A DNA stretch of 62,329 bases from Pantoea sp. 18069 (GCF_902706035.1 NZ_CACSJA010000030.1:1-62329); one strand, 5' to 3'. Shown: positions 15,571-24,729, numbered from the stretch's first letter. A program made the numbers and translations. Notes: generated from the sequence alone by a model not told the origin.

Positions 15571-16498
15571 TGCTGGCGGGTATGCCCCAACAGCACGAGC
15601 AAGTCTGGGTTGAATAGCTTTCATTGACGACTTCAAAGACGACACCGGCCTGCTGGCTCTTGTACTCCAACATCGTCTTGAACATGGCCCAGCCCGCATC
15701 CAGCGTGCTTTTTGCCATCTTGGTTTTCACCAGTTTGGCGCTGGCTACATCTCCTACAAAGATCGCTGCGTTGCTGGCAACCAACTGCGTGCTGAATTTG
15801 TGCAGCATGTCCTTGCGTTGGTTGGCTATTTTTGCGTGAATTGCCTTGACCCGATGCTTTTTATGCGCCCGCTGTGCAATGCCCAGTTCGGACTCCAGCT
15901 TGCGATAAAAGCGCCCTTCAATACGCTCGCCCGTAGAGGCTGTAGCCGCTTCCTTGAGACCCAGGTCAATGCCCACGCTGCCCTTGCCCGTACTGATTTT
16001 GATCAGCACCTTCACCGCAACGTTCAAGTACCAGCGCCCACGTGTGTCTTGCGTGAAGCTGCCGGACCGCAACACATAGTCCGCCAGGCCATAGCTGTCC
16101 CACAGACTGAATTTATGGCCCGCAAAGCAGACTTGGCCTGCTTTGTACTTGACACAACCCACCTTGAACGGAATCCAGCCCAGGGAGTATTTGCTGGACT
16201 TGGGGTCGCTCACCCGCCAGCGCAGCTTGGCCTTCTTGAACTGCCTGCGCCGAAGAGCGTACTGCTCGCATACACACTGCGCCGTGGCCGAGCCAATTTG
16301 CACTCCATCGCACTTACTGTAGCCTGCTGTCAATTTTTGCAAGTCGTAGGCAGACAGCCATGTGCATTTTTCCCGGATGGCCCGGTGGCTTGTCTCATTG
16401 CAAAAATTCCACACTGTATTTGCCTCACGCGCCATCGCAGAGAGCACTTTTGCGTGCTTGTCTTTGATGCGCAACTGGAGGGTTTTGGTATGGTGCAT
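15419..16498 (-). CDS. tnpB: TnpB-family RNA-guided nuclease (OrfB)
   Basis: I start the 359-residue protein at MHHTKTLQLRIKDKH, since family members begin with this basic strand. A start 15 codons earlier lies in the left-end palindrome. RuvC-I D178 is in GIDLGLKE. The C-terminal zinc ribbon has C300/C303 and C324/C327. RuvC-III is HDRDINAAQNIL (D334). At the usual RuvC-II glutamate position the sequence reads IFVGDVAS, with Gly instead of Glu. A glutamate 43 residues later (VVNESYS, E293) could substitute. This subgroup also keeps the KTKMAKS segment. Expected role is omega-RNA-guided DNA cleavage that favours retention of the element. Confidence 0.88.
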   Translation of the reverse strand: MHHTKTLQLRIKDKHAKVLSAMAREANTVWNFCNETSHRAIREKCTWLSAYDLQKLTAGYSKCDGVQIGSATAQCVCEQYALRRRQFKKAKLRWRVSDPKSSKYSLGWIPFKVGCVKYKAGQVCFAGHKFSLWDSYGLADYVLRSGSFTQDTRGRWYLNVAVKVLIKISTGKGSVGIDLGLKEAATASTGERIEGRFYRKLESELGIAQRAHKKHRVKAIHAKIANQRKDMLHKFSTQLVASNAAIFVGDVASAKLVKTKMAKSTLDAGWAMFKTMLEYKSQQAGVVFEVVNESYSTQTCSCCWGIPASSPRGRAGLRIREWVCSDCGTVHDRDINAAQNILAAGHRRLAGGITAPSRR

Positions 16499-16507
16499 GA
16501 ATGCTGC

Positions 16508-16529
16508 TTTTATACAAAACTGTATAAAA
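16508..16529. repeat. Left-end palindrome of the tnpB element
   Basis: A perfect 9-bp inverted repeat TTTTATACA / TGTATAAAA with a 4-base loop lies just upstream of tnpB. IS200/IS605 elements have such subterminal hairpins as the TnpA recognition structure. It also contains TATACA-like promoter sequence. Confidence 0.6.
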
Positions 16530-16648
16530 AACAAGTATCTCAAGCCATGACAGCCAACGCTGACAGGGCTATATTTTCCTGCCCTCTCAGCTTCACCCCC
16601 AAGCGGCTGTGCAGCGAACCAGCGTGGAGGTGCAGTCGCACACGTTGT

Positions 16649-19600
16649 TTAGGGAGTCTGCACACTCCCTTGGGGCCTGCGCACACGGAAGAACGCCGCG
16701 TACATCGCCGGCAGGGCCAGCAACGTCAATACCGTGGCCACGATCAGGCCTCCCATGATGGCCACGGCCATAGGGCCCCAGAACACGCTGCGCGACAGCG
16801 GGATCATGGCCAGCACGGCGGCAGCGGCGGTGAGCACGATGGGACGCAGGCGGCCCACGGTGGCTTCGATGATCGCGTCCCAGGCCGGCATGCCGCGCGC
16901 GCGGTCGACTTCGATCTGGTCGATCAGGATCACCGAGTTGCGCTGGATCATGCCCATCAGCGCGATCACGCCCAGCAGCGCGACAAAGCCGAACGGCCGG
17001 TTGAGCAGCAGCAGCGCGGCCGCGACGCCGGCAATGCCCATGGGGCCGGTGAGGAACACCAGCAGCGCACGGCTGAAGCTGTGCAGCTGCAGCATCAGCA
17101 GCGTGAAAGTGAGGAACAGCATGACCGGCAGGCCGGCGGCGATCGATGAAGCGCCCTTGGAGCTTTCCTCGACTGCGCCCGCGACTTCGATGCGATAGGC
17201 ATTCGCGCCTTCGGCGTGCCAGCGCTGCTCGACTGCGCGCAGCGCAGGCAGCAGTGCTTCGGTCACGGTCGCACCCTGCAGGCCTTCGCGCACATCGCCC
17301 TGCACGGTGATTGCATAGCTGCGGCCTTCGCGCCAGAGCACGCCCGGCTCCCAGGCCATCACGGGCTTGGCGATCTGGGTCAATGGAATCGACGCTCCCG
17401 AGGCCGTGGGCAGGTAGGCGTTGCCGATGTCGGTGATCGCGTCGCGCTCGGCCAGCGGCGGGCGCAGCACGATGTCGATCAGCTTGTCGCCTTCGCGGTA
17501 CTGGCCGACAGTGGCGCCGCTGAGCATGACGTTCGCGGCCTGGGCGATGGACTGGCTGCTCACGCCCAGCGCGCGCGCCTTGTCCTGGTCGACTTCGAGG
17601 CGCAAGGCCTTGACCGACTCGTTCCAGTTGTCGTTGACGCCGCGCATGTCGGCGTTGTCGCGCAGTATCTGCTTGACTTCGTCGGCGCGCATGCGCAGCG
17701 TCGCCGGGTCCGGCCCCATCACGCGAAACTGCACGGGATACGGCACGGGCGGGCCCGAGGACAGCAGCGTCACGCGGCCGCGCGCCTGCGGATACTCCTG
17801 CGCCAGCATGCCGGGCAGCCGCCGGCGCAGCGCCTCGCGCTCCTCGAGCGTCCTGGCCAGGACAATGAACTGCGAGACGTTGGCCTGCGGAAACACCTGG
17901 TCCAGCGGCAGGTAGAAGCGCGGCACGCCCGAGCCGAACCAGGTGCTCACGGTCTCTACGCCGTCCTGCGCGAGCAGGCGCTTCTCGACGGCCTGCGTGG
18001 TCTCTTCATTGGCCGCGAACGAGGTCCCTTCGGGGAACCACAGGTCGACCATGATTTCCAGCCGGGTCGAATCGGGGAAGAACTGCTGCTGCACGCGCGA
18101 CATGCCGAACAGGCCCAGCGCGAACACCAGCACCGTGGCGCCTATGGTGATCCAGCGGTGCTCGACGCACCAGTCGACCGTGCGCCGGAAGCGGTTGTAG
18201 AACGGGCTGTCGAAGACTTCGTGCTGGCTCGCGGCATGGGCCGCCCCGGCATGGGCCGTCCCCATGGGTTCCTGCGCCGCGGCCGCCAGGGTGTCGGGCG
18301 GCGCATCGGCCACAGGCACCTGCGCGGGTGCATCCGGCGCATGCGGCGGGCGCTTGAGCAGCAGCATGCCCAGGTAGGGCACGAAGAACACCGACGCCAG
18401 CCAGCTCAGCACCAGCGCCACCACCGTCACCGCGAAAATCGCGAAGGTGTATTCGCCGGTCATGGACTTGGCCAGGCCGATGGGCAAAAAGCCCGCGGCC
18501 GTGATCAGCGTGCCGGTGAGCATGGGCATGGCCGTGATCTCGTAGGCGAACGTGGCCGCGCGCAGCTTGTCGTAGCCCTCCTCCATCTTGCGCACCATCA
18601 TTTCGACGGCAATGATGGCGTCGTCGACCAGCAGGCCTAGCGCGATGATCAGCGAGCCCAGCGAGATCTTGTGCAGGCCTATGCCCCAGTACCACATGGC
18701 CAGGAAGGTCGCGGCCAGCACCAGCGGAATGGTGATGCCCACCACCAGCCCCGGGCGCGGGTCTATGTACCAGCGCCGCCACCAGCGCTGTTCGCCCGGG
18801 CGCTTGTGCAGCCCCAGGCTGATGAAGCTCACGGCCAGCACCACGGCCACGGCCTCGATCAGCACCGCGATGAACTCGTTGACCGAACTCGACACGGCCT
18901 TGGGCTGGTCCTGCACGTTGACCAGTTGCATACCCGCGGGCAGCTCGTGGGCCAGGCGCTCGCTGGCCACATGCAAGGCCTTGCCCAGGCGGATGATGTC
19001 GCCGCCCTTGGTCATGGCCACGCCCAGCGCGATCGAATCCTGGCCCTGGTGGCGCACTTTCACGGCCGGCGGGTCCACGTAGCCGCGACGGATCTCGGCG
19101 ATGTCGCCCAGGCGCAGCTGCGCGCCCGAAGCGCCGCGTATCGGCATGGCGCGCAGGTCCTCGACCGCGTTGAACTGCCCGGCCACGCGCACCTGGACCT
19201 GCTCGGCCCCGGCCTGGATCACGCCCGCACTTTGCAGCGCGTTCTGCTGGTCGAGCTGGCCCAGCACCTGGTTCATATCGAGCCCGAGTTGCGACAGGCG
19301 CAGTTGCGACAGCTCGATATAGAGCTTCTCGTCCTGCACGCCGAACATCTCGACCTTGGCCACGTCGCCCACGCGCAGCAGTTGCTGGCGCACGTCGTCG
19401 GCCACGTTCTTGAGTTCCGCGTAGCTGAAGCCTTCGCCCTGCAGCGCATAGATCACGCCATAGACATCGCCGAAGTCGTCGTTGAAGAACGGCCCCTGCA
19501 CGCCCTGCGGCAGCGTGTAGCGGATGTCGCCTATCTTCTTGCGCACCGTGTACCAGAGCTGGGAAACGTCCGCGGGCTTGGAGTTGTCCTTGAGCTGGAA

Positions 19601-19903
19601 GATGATCTGCGACTCGCCGGGCTTGGAATAGCTGCGGATCTTGTCGGCATAGGGCACCTCCTGCAAGGTGCGCTCGAGCTTGTCGGTGACCTGCTCGGCA
19701 ACCTGCTGCGCCGTGGCGCCGGGCCAGTAGGTGCGCACCACCATCGCGCGGAAGGTGAACGGCGGGTCTTCATCCTGGCCGAGCTGGAAGTAGGCGGCAA
19801 AGCCCAGCAGCACGATGGACACCAGCAGATAGCGCGTGAGCGCCACATGCTCGAGCGCCCAGCGCGAGAGGTTGAAGCCGGGTTTGGGCTGCTGTGGATT
19901 CAT
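16649..19903 (-). CDS. RND efflux transporter, inner-membrane permease (HAE1 type)
   Basis: The protein has 1084 residues, the size of an RND permease. The first transmembrane helix (about residues 23-40) precedes a large periplasmic loop. TM4 carries the proton-relay aspartate pair in GLLVDDAIIAVEMM. A second periplasmic loop and a mirrored C-terminal membrane half follow. An inserted Ala/Pro-rich cytoplasmic stretch joins the halves (around residues 525-570). It forms a tripartite pump with the adaptor encoded 7 bases upstream. No outer-membrane channel gene lies nearby. Substrate unknown. The tnpB element sits about 110 bases beyond the stop. Confidence 0.93.
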   Translation of the reverse strand: MNPQQPKPGFNLSRWALEHVALTRYLLVSIVLLGFAAYFQLGQDEDPPFTFRAMVVRTYWPGATAQQVAEQVTDKLERTLQEVPYADKIRSYSKPGESQIIFQLKDNSKPADVSQLWYTVRKKIGDIRYTLPQGVQGPFFNDDFGDVYGVIYALQGEGFSYAELKNVADDVRQQLLRVGDVAKVEMFGVQDEKLYIELSQLRLSQLGLDMNQVLGQLDQQNALQSAGVIQAGAEQVQVRVAGQFNAVEDLRAMPIRGASGAQLRLGDIAEIRRGYVDPPAVKVRHQGQDSIALGVAMTKGGDIIRLGKALHVASERLAHELPAGMQLVNVQDQPKAVSSSVNEFIAVLIEAVAVVLAVSFISLGLHKRPGEQRWWRRWYIDPRPGLVVGITIPLVLAATFLAMWYWGIGLHKISLGSLIIALGLLVDDAIIAVEMMVRKMEEGYDKLRAATFAYEITAMPMLTGTLITAAGFLPIGLAKSMTGEYTFAIFAVTVVALVLSWLASVFFVPYLGMLLLKRPPHAPDAPAQVPVADAPPDTLAAAAQEPMGTAHAGAAHAASQHEVFDSPFYNRFRRTVDWCVEHRWITIGATVLVFALGLFGMSRVQQQFFPDSTRLEIMVDLWFPEGTSFAANEETTQAVEKRLLAQDGVETVSTWFGSGVPRFYLPLDQVFPQANVSQFIVLARTLEEREALRRRLPGMLAQEYPQARGRVTLLSSGPPVPYPVQFRVMGPDPATLRMRADEVKQILRDNADMRGVNDNWNESVKALRLEVDQDKARALGVSSQSIAQAANVMLSGATVGQYREGDKLIDIVLRPPLAERDAITDIGNAYLPTASGASIPLTQIAKPVMAWEPGVLWREGRSYAITVQGDVREGLQGATVTEALLPALRAVEQRWHAEGANAYRIEVAGAVEESSKGASSIAAGLPVMLFLTFTLLMLQLHSFSRALLVFLTGPMGIAGVAAALLLLNRPFGFVALLGVIALMGMIQRNSVILIDQIEVDRARGMPAWDAIIEATVGRLRPIVLTAAAAVLAMIPLSRSVFWGPMAVAIMGGLIVATVLTLLALPAMYAAFFRVRRPQGSVQTP

Positions 19904-19910
19904 GGCGGAC

Positions 19911-21065
19911 TCAGCGGGTGGCAGGGGTGGGCTGTGCGGCGGGGGCCGCGGCGCGCGCTGCTTCTGCAGTGCCCTGGTACACCGTCACCTTCTGGCCCGG
20001 CGCGAGCACATGGCCGCCGGTCGCGACCACGCGCATGCCCGGCGTCAGCCCTTCGGAGATCACGATCTCGTTGCCATCGGCGGTCGCCACCACCACCGGC
20101 TGCGAGCGCACGGTGCTTGACGCGGCGTCGAACACCCATACGGCCGAGCCGCCGTTTTCCTGGTGCAGCGCCGTCGTCGGCAGCTTGATCACCGGCTGGC
20201 CGGTCGCGCCCATGCCTTCGGGCCGCGCATGCACCGTGGCGCCCAGCGCCGGCAAGGCCTGGCCCGGCGCGCGCTCCAGCGCCACCTTGACGAGGTAGGT
20301 GCGCGTCACGGGATCGGCGCTGGCCGCGACTTCGCGCACGCGCCCGCTGTAACGCTGGTCGCTGGCCCACAGGCGCACCGCCACCGCCTGGCCGGTGCGC
20401 ACGCGCGCGACCCGGTCTTCCGGCACGGAGAACACCACGTCGCGCTCGCCGTCCTGCGCGATGCGTACCACGGGGGTGCCAGCAGCGACGACTTGGCCGG
20501 GCTCGGCGTCTATGCCCGTGACCACGCCCGCCACATCGGCCACGAGGCGCGTGTAATCGGTCTGCAGCGACTGGCCCGCGGCCTGGGCGCGCGCCTGGTC
20601 CAGGCTGGCCTGGGCCGACTTGAGCGTGGCCTCGCGGCGCTCGAGCTCGGCGCCGCTGATGAAGTTCTGCGCCTTGAGCGTGCGATAGCGCTGCACATCG
20701 GCCGCCGCCAGATCGCGCTGCGTCGTGGCCGCGCTCACCTGCGCGCGACCCGCATCGGCTGCGAGCCGGTAGTCCTGCGCATCGAGTTGCGCGAGCAACT
20801 GGCCCGCTTTCACCTGCTGACCTAGCTCCACCTGGCGCGAGACCAGCTTGCCCGGCACGCGAAAGCCCAGCCGCGATTCGACGCGCGCGCGCACGTCGCC
20901 CGCATATTCGGTCTGCGCGTCGAACACGCCGACGCCGACTTCGAGCAGCTTGACCGCACGCACGGGCTCGGGCGCGGGTTCAGGCCGTGAACAGGCGGCA
21001 AGCGCACAGGCGAGCACCACGGTGGAAAGGGCCCAACCGGGCCGGACAGAGATCAAGGAAGGCAT
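19911..21065 (-). CDS. RND efflux periplasmic adaptor lipoprotein (MFP)
   Basis: This 384-residue protein has an N-terminal lipoprotein signal ending at a lipobox (ALAAC, Cys about 25). A biotinyl-lipoyl-like half (VKAGQLLAQLDAQDY), a helical hairpin (about 95-150), the second lipoyl half (ADVAGVVTGIDAEPGQVV) and beta-barrel/membrane-proximal domains follow. It couples the permease to an outer-membrane channel. It is the first gene of the two-gene operon and lies downstream of a long leader with a promoter and operator-like repeat. Confidence 0.92.
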   Translation of the reverse strand: MPSLISVRPGWALSTVVLACALAACSRPEPAPEPVRAVKLLEVGVGVFDAQTEYAGDVRARVESRLGFRVPGKLVSRQVELGQQVKAGQLLAQLDAQDYRLAADAGRAQVSAATTQRDLAAADVQRYRTLKAQNFISGAELERREATLKSAQASLDQARAQAAGQSLQTDYTRLVADVAGVVTGIDAEPGQVVAAGTPVVRIAQDGERDVVFSVPEDRVARVRTGQAVAVRLWASDQRYSGRVREVAASADPVTRTYLVKVALERAPGQALPALGATVHARPEGMGATGQPVIKLPTTALHQENGGSAVWVFDAASSTVRSQPVVVATADGNEIVISEGLTPGMRVVATGGHVLAPGQKVTVYQGTAEAARAAAPAAQPTPATR

Positions 21066-21322
21066 GCGGTGCTCAAAAAAACGGGCGCCGCGCCATCAGC
21101 GCGCCACCACCGGGGAATCGTCGCCAAGGGGGCAACGGCCCACAACACAATACAAACGACGAAGGTCTGCGCGCCTTCTCTCTTCTGTGGGAATGGTCAC
21201 TGATCGCGGCCCACACCGCCCGGCAAATCGCTGGATCTGCGGTGAAAACCAGGCGCTGCGCCGCAGACTGTGCAACAGCACGGCAAGGCGAAGCAACGAC
21301 GTTTCAAGGGGGTGTTGGTCGC

Positions 21323-21372
21323 ACTAATGACTCAACGGTTAGTAATTATCGAAAGCCGCGCGCGCTTGTCAA
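21323..21372 (-). promoter_or_regulatory. Promoter and palindromic operator upstream of the RND operon
   Basis: On the minus strand a perfect -35 TTGACA (21367-21372) lies 16 bases from GATAAT (21345-21350). Directly downstream is the inverted repeat ACTAA-N11-TTAGT (21323-21343), which would cover the transcription start. The layout suits a TetR-type repressor of a pump. No regulator gene is adjacent in the window. The distance to the adaptor start is about 270 bases, with no convincing gene between. Confidence 0.55.
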
Positions 21373-21386
21373 GCGACAATAACGGC

Positions 21387-22322
21387 GTGAAACCTGCCCC
21401 CCCGCCATCCTCGCCCTCCCCCGGCGCCCCGCTGACGCCCGACGCTGCAGCGCAGGCCCCCGTTCCAACCCTCGCCGCGCCCCTGCTGGCCGCGCCCGTC
21501 ACGCATTACGAGAATTTTCCCGTGGCTTCGCTGCTGTGCCCGCCCCATTTGCGCCAGCCGATTGCGGCCATCTATGGTTTTGCGCGCACCGCCGACGACA
21601 TCGCCGATGAAGGCGACGCCAGCGCCGCCGAACGCCTGGAAGCGCTCGCCGACTACCGCGACGAGCTGCTGGCCGTGGCTGCGGGCAAGGCGCCTGGCGC
21701 ACGCTGGGCCACGGTGTTCGGGCCGCTGCAGCAGGCGATACGGCAGCACGACCTGCCCGTGCCGCTGCTCACCGACCTGCTCAGCGCCTTTTCCCAGGAT
21801 GTGCACAAAACGGCGGGCGGAGAAACCTATGCCGACCGCGCCGAGCTGCTCGACTATTGCCGGCGCTCGGCCAACCCCGTGGGCCGCCTGCTGCTGCACC
21901 TCTACGGCGTGCACGATGAAAACGCGCTGGCGCAAAGCGATGCGATCTGCAGCGCGCTGCAACTGATCAATTTCTGGCAGGACCTGAGCGTGGACATTCC
22001 GCGCGGGCGCCACTACCTCAGCGACGCCGATTGCGCCCGGCATGGCGTGAGCCGCGCCGAGCTGGCGACGCGCAAGAGCACGCCTGCCAACCGCCAACTG
22101 ATTGCAGACAATGCCCGCTGGGCGCGTGAGTGCATGCTTGAGGGCCTGCCGCTGGTGCACCGTCTGCCCGGGCGCGCGGGCTGGGAGCTGCGCCTCGTGG
22201 TGCAAGGCGGGCTGCGCATTCTCGACAAGGTCGACGCGCTGCAGGGCGCGAGCCTGCACACCCGCCCCAAGCTGGGCAAGGCCGACTGGCTGCGCATGCT
22301 GGGCCGCTGCCTGCGGATGTAG
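21387..22322 (+). CDS. hpnC: Squalene synthase HpnC (hydroxysqualene synthase)
   Basis: This member of the trans-isoprenyl diphosphate synthase (head-to-head) family should convert presqualene diphosphate to hydroxysqualene in the HpnCDE route. I choose the GTG at 21387 (311 residues). Upstream in-frame ATG codons would add a tail across the RND promoter. After a Pro/Ala-rich leader, the Asp-rich motif ARTADDIADE is present in the first half, the second region is QLINFWQDLSVD, and the FxRxA-type helices are preserved. It is followed by a helicase and then hpnD and hpnE on the same strand. Confidence 0.88.
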   Translation: MKPAPPPSSPSPGAPLTPDAAAQAPVPTLAAPLLAAPVTHYENFPVASLLCPPHLRQPIAAIYGFARTADDIADEGDASAAERLEALADYRDELLAVAAGKAPGARWATVFGPLQQAIRQHDLPVPLLTDLLSAFSQDVHKTAGGETYADRAELLDYCRRSANPVGRLLLHLYGVHDENALAQSDAICSALQLINFWQDLSVDIPRGRHYLSDADCARHGVSRAELATRKSTPANRQLIADNARWARECMLEGLPLVHRLPGRAGWELRLVVQGGLRILDKVDALQGASLHTRPKLGKADWLRMLGRCLRM

Positions 22323-22472
22323 GTCGGGAGCGCCCAGCCCCCGCGAATGCCCTGGCCCGTGGCGTTTTGGCGCCGCTGGCGCACAATGCGGGCATTACAG
22401 GCGCTGGCCTGCGCTTGTGCCCGCCCGGCTTTCGCGCCCGGCTCTTGCGTCCGCCACTTTCTTTGCCCATAC

Positions 22473-23747
22473 ATGCCTTTTTCTTCCCTCGGCCTTTCCC
22501 CGGCCCTCGCCCGCGCCGCCAGTGAACTGGGGTTCGACCAACCCACGCCCATCCAGTCGCAGGCCATTCCCGCCATCGTGCAAGGCCGCGATGTCTGGGC
22601 GTCCGCGCGCACCGGATCGGGCAAGACCGCGGCCTTCGCGCTGCCCGCGCTGCTGCAGCACCAGAACCTCACGCTGGGCCAGCGCGCCGGCGGCGCGCGC
22701 AGCGTGCACACGCTGGTGGTTGTGCCCACGCGCGAACTCGCGGCCCAGGTCGGTGAAGTGCTGCGCAGCCTGGGCCAGCACCTGTCCCAGCCGCCCAAGA
22801 TCGCGGTGGTGTTCGGCGGCGTGTCGATCAACCCGCAGATGATGGCGCTGCGCGGCGGTGCAGACATCGTCGTGGCCACGCCCGGGCGCCTGCTGGACCT
22901 CGTCGACCAGCGCGCGCTGCGCCTGTCGCAGGTGCAGTTGCTGGTGCTCGACGAAGCCGACCGCCTGCTCGACCTGGGCTTTGCCGACGAACTGCAGCGC
23001 ACGCTGGCCCTGCTGCCCGCACAGCGCCAGACGCTGTTTTTCTCGGCCACGTTCCCGCAAGAGGTGCAAGCGCTGGCACAAAGCCTGCTGCGCGACCCGC
23101 TGCGCGTGGACATCGCCACCGACGCCAGCGAAAGCCAGGCCATCATCGAGCAGCGCGCCATCGCCGTCGACACCAGCCGGCGCACGCAACTGCTGCGTCA
23201 AATGCTTCAGGACCCGGCCTGGACGCGCGTGCTGGTGTTTGTCGCCACCAAGCACACGGCCAACATCGTTGCCGAAAAGCTCTACAAGAACGGCGTATTC
23301 GCCACGCCATTCCATGGCGAACTGAGCCAGGGCGCGCGCCAGCAGGTGCTCGAGGAATTCAAGGCCGAGCGCTGGCAGGTGGTCGTGACCACCGACCTCG
23401 CGGCGCGCGGCATCGACATCGCGCAGTTGCCGGTCGTGGTGAACTACGACCTGCCGCGTTCGGCCGTCGACTACGTGCACCGCATCGGCCGCACGGGCCG
23501 CGCGGGCGAAAGCGGCCTGGCCGTGAGCTTTGTCACGCCAGCCAGCGAAGCCCATTGGCAGCTGATCGAAAAGCGCCAGCACCTGGCGCTGCCGCGCGAG
23601 ATCGTCGAGGGCTTCGAGCCCATTGAAGAAGTGCCCGCGCCCGTGGCGGGCGCGGCCGACGGCAATGGAGGCGTCAAGGGCAAGCGCCCGAGCAAGAAGG
23701 ACAAGCTGCGCGCGGCGGCGGCTCAAGGACGGCACGACGCGTCTTGA
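22473..23747 (+). CDS. DEAD-box RNA helicase (RhlE type)
   Basis: I start the 424-residue protein at MPFSSLGLSP, the typical Q-motif lead-in (F-x-x-LGL-x-P...TPIQSQAIP). A 42-codon upstream extension is not conserved in type. All core motifs are seen: I ARTGSGKT, Ia PTRELAAQ, Ib TPGRLLDL, II DEAD, III SAT, IV FVATKHTA, V TTDLAARGIDI and VI HRIGRTGRAG. A basic C-terminal tail (KGKRPSKKDKLR) follows. It unwinds RNA duplexes in ribosome assembly or mRNA decay. Its place between hpnC and hpnD is unusual. No Shine-Dalgarno sequence is obvious. Confidence 0.93.
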   Translation: MPFSSLGLSPALARAASELGFDQPTPIQSQAIPAIVQGRDVWASARTGSGKTAAFALPALLQHQNLTLGQRAGGARSVHTLVVVPTRELAAQVGEVLRSLGQHLSQPPKIAVVFGGVSINPQMMALRGGADIVVATPGRLLDLVDQRALRLSQVQLLVLDEADRLLDLGFADELQRTLALLPAQRQTLFFSATFPQEVQALAQSLLRDPLRVDIATDASESQAIIEQRAIAVDTSRRTQLLRQMLQDPAWTRVLVFVATKHTANIVAEKLYKNGVFATPFHGELSQGARQQVLEEFKAERWQVVVTTDLAARGIDIAQLPVVVNYDLPRSAVDYVHRIGRTGRAGESGLAVSFVTPASEAHWQLIEKRQHLALPREIVEGFEPIEEVPAPVAGAADGNGGVKGKRPSKKDKLRAAAAQGRHDAS

Positions 23748-23750
23748 GCG

Positions 23751-23836
23751 CAGGCCGTTCATCCTTCGATCCGACGACAAGCGCAGGCCCAGGACCAACG
23801 GTTCCATTCCTATCGCCCTGAGCCCGTCGAAGGGCC
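23751..23836. repeat. Intergenic palindromic repeat, degenerate copy
   Basis: The sequence begins AGGCCGTTCATCCTTCGATC and ends CCCTGAGCCCGTCGAAGGG, the two arms being partly complementary (CCTTCGA opposite TCGAAGG). It matches the ends of a second copy at 57642-57749. This CCTTCGACAAGCTCAGGA / CCTGAGC-x-GTCGAAGG pattern is common between genes in many proteobacteria. It sits between the helicase and hpnD. Confidence 0.65.
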
Positions 23837-23882
23837 TCCACGCCAAAGACCCATCCGGGATCATGGGAGAATCAGCGCCAAT

Positions 23883-24722
23883 ATGAATCCGGCCCAGTAC
23901 GTCCAAGAAAAAGCTGCCGCTTCGGGCAGCAGCTTTTATTACGCTTTTCTTTTCCTGCCCCAGCAGCGGCGCGCGGCCATCACCGCGTTCTACGCGTTCT
24001 GCCGGGAAATCGATGATGTCGTGGACGAAGTCAGCGACCCCGGCGTGGCCGCGACCAAGCTCGCCTGGTGGCGCGGCGAAGTCGCCAAGTCCTATGCGGG
24101 CGAGCCTTCGCACCCCGTGATGCAGGCGCTGATGCCCTGCAGCGCCGAATACGGCATCACGCAGGCGCAGCTGCTGGCCGTGATCGACGGCTGCCAGATG
24201 GACCTGGACCAGACCCGTTACCTCGACTATGCGGGCCTGCAGCGCTACTGCCATCTGGTCGCAGGCGTGGTCGGCGAAGTCGCGGCGCGCATCTTCGGCC
24301 AGACCGACGAAGCCACCACCGCCTACGCGCACAAGCTGGGCCAGGCACTGCAGCTCACCAACATCATTCGCGATGTCGGTGAAGACGCGCTGCGCGGACG
24401 CATCTATCTGCCCGTGAGCGAGCTGCAGCAGTTCGACGTCAAGGCCCACGAGATTCTCAAGCGCCAGTATTCCGACCGTTTCACGGCGCTGATGCGCTTT
24501 CAGGCCGAGCGCGCGCACCGGCTGTACGACGAGGCGCTGGCGATGCTGCCCGAAGCCGACCGGCGCGCGCAAAAGCCCGGCCTGATGATGGCCAGCATCT
24601 ACCGCACGCTGCTGCGCGAGATCGAGCACGACAACTTCCAGGTGCTGCACCAGCGCATCAAGCTCACGCCGCTGCGCAAGTTCTGGCTCGCGTGGAAGAT
24701 GCAGGCCTTGGGACGAATGTGA
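23883..24722 (+). CDS. hpnD: Presqualene diphosphate synthase HpnD
   Basis: The protein has 279 residues, typical. It condenses two farnesyl diphosphates to presqualene diphosphate. The first Asp-rich motif is REIDDVVDEV (about residues 41-50). The second is NIIRDVGEDA (about 160-169). The YAFCREIDD and RYCHLVAGVVGE signatures are both present. It is followed 7 bases later by hpnE, so the two are co-transcribed. Confidence 0.93.
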   Translation: MNPAQYVQEKAAASGSSFYYAFLFLPQQRRAAITAFYAFCREIDDVVDEVSDPGVAATKLAWWRGEVAKSYAGEPSHPVMQALMPCSAEYGITQAQLLAVIDGCQMDLDQTRYLDYAGLQRYCHLVAGVVGEVAARIFGQTDEATTAYAHKLGQALQLTNIIRDVGEDALRGRIYLPVSELQQFDVKAHEILKRQYSDRFTALMRFQAERAHRLYDEALAMLPEADRRAQKPGLMMASIYRTLLREIEHDNFQVLHQRIKLTPLRKFWLAWKMQALGRM

Positions 24723-24729
24723 GGCGGAT

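Larger units (their letters stand above)
15413..16538 (-). mobile_element. IS200/IS605-type element carrying tnpB only
   Basis: The right end is marked by a 7-bp hairpin (CACCGCC / GGCGGTG, 15420-15440) followed on the minus strand by GAGGATGTCAA, a typical IS605-group terminus. The left end is marked by a 9-bp palindrome (16508-16529), just inside a CTTGAG at about 16539-16544 that could be the target and adjacent motif. There is no TnpA gene. Boundaries are inferred from these structures and are approximate. Confidence 0.65.

Noticed and set aside
13460..16540. A CRISPR-Cas locus near the Cas9/Cas12-related genes
   Set aside because: There is no direct-repeat array and no cas1/cas2. The genes are IscB and TnpB with single guide RNAs.
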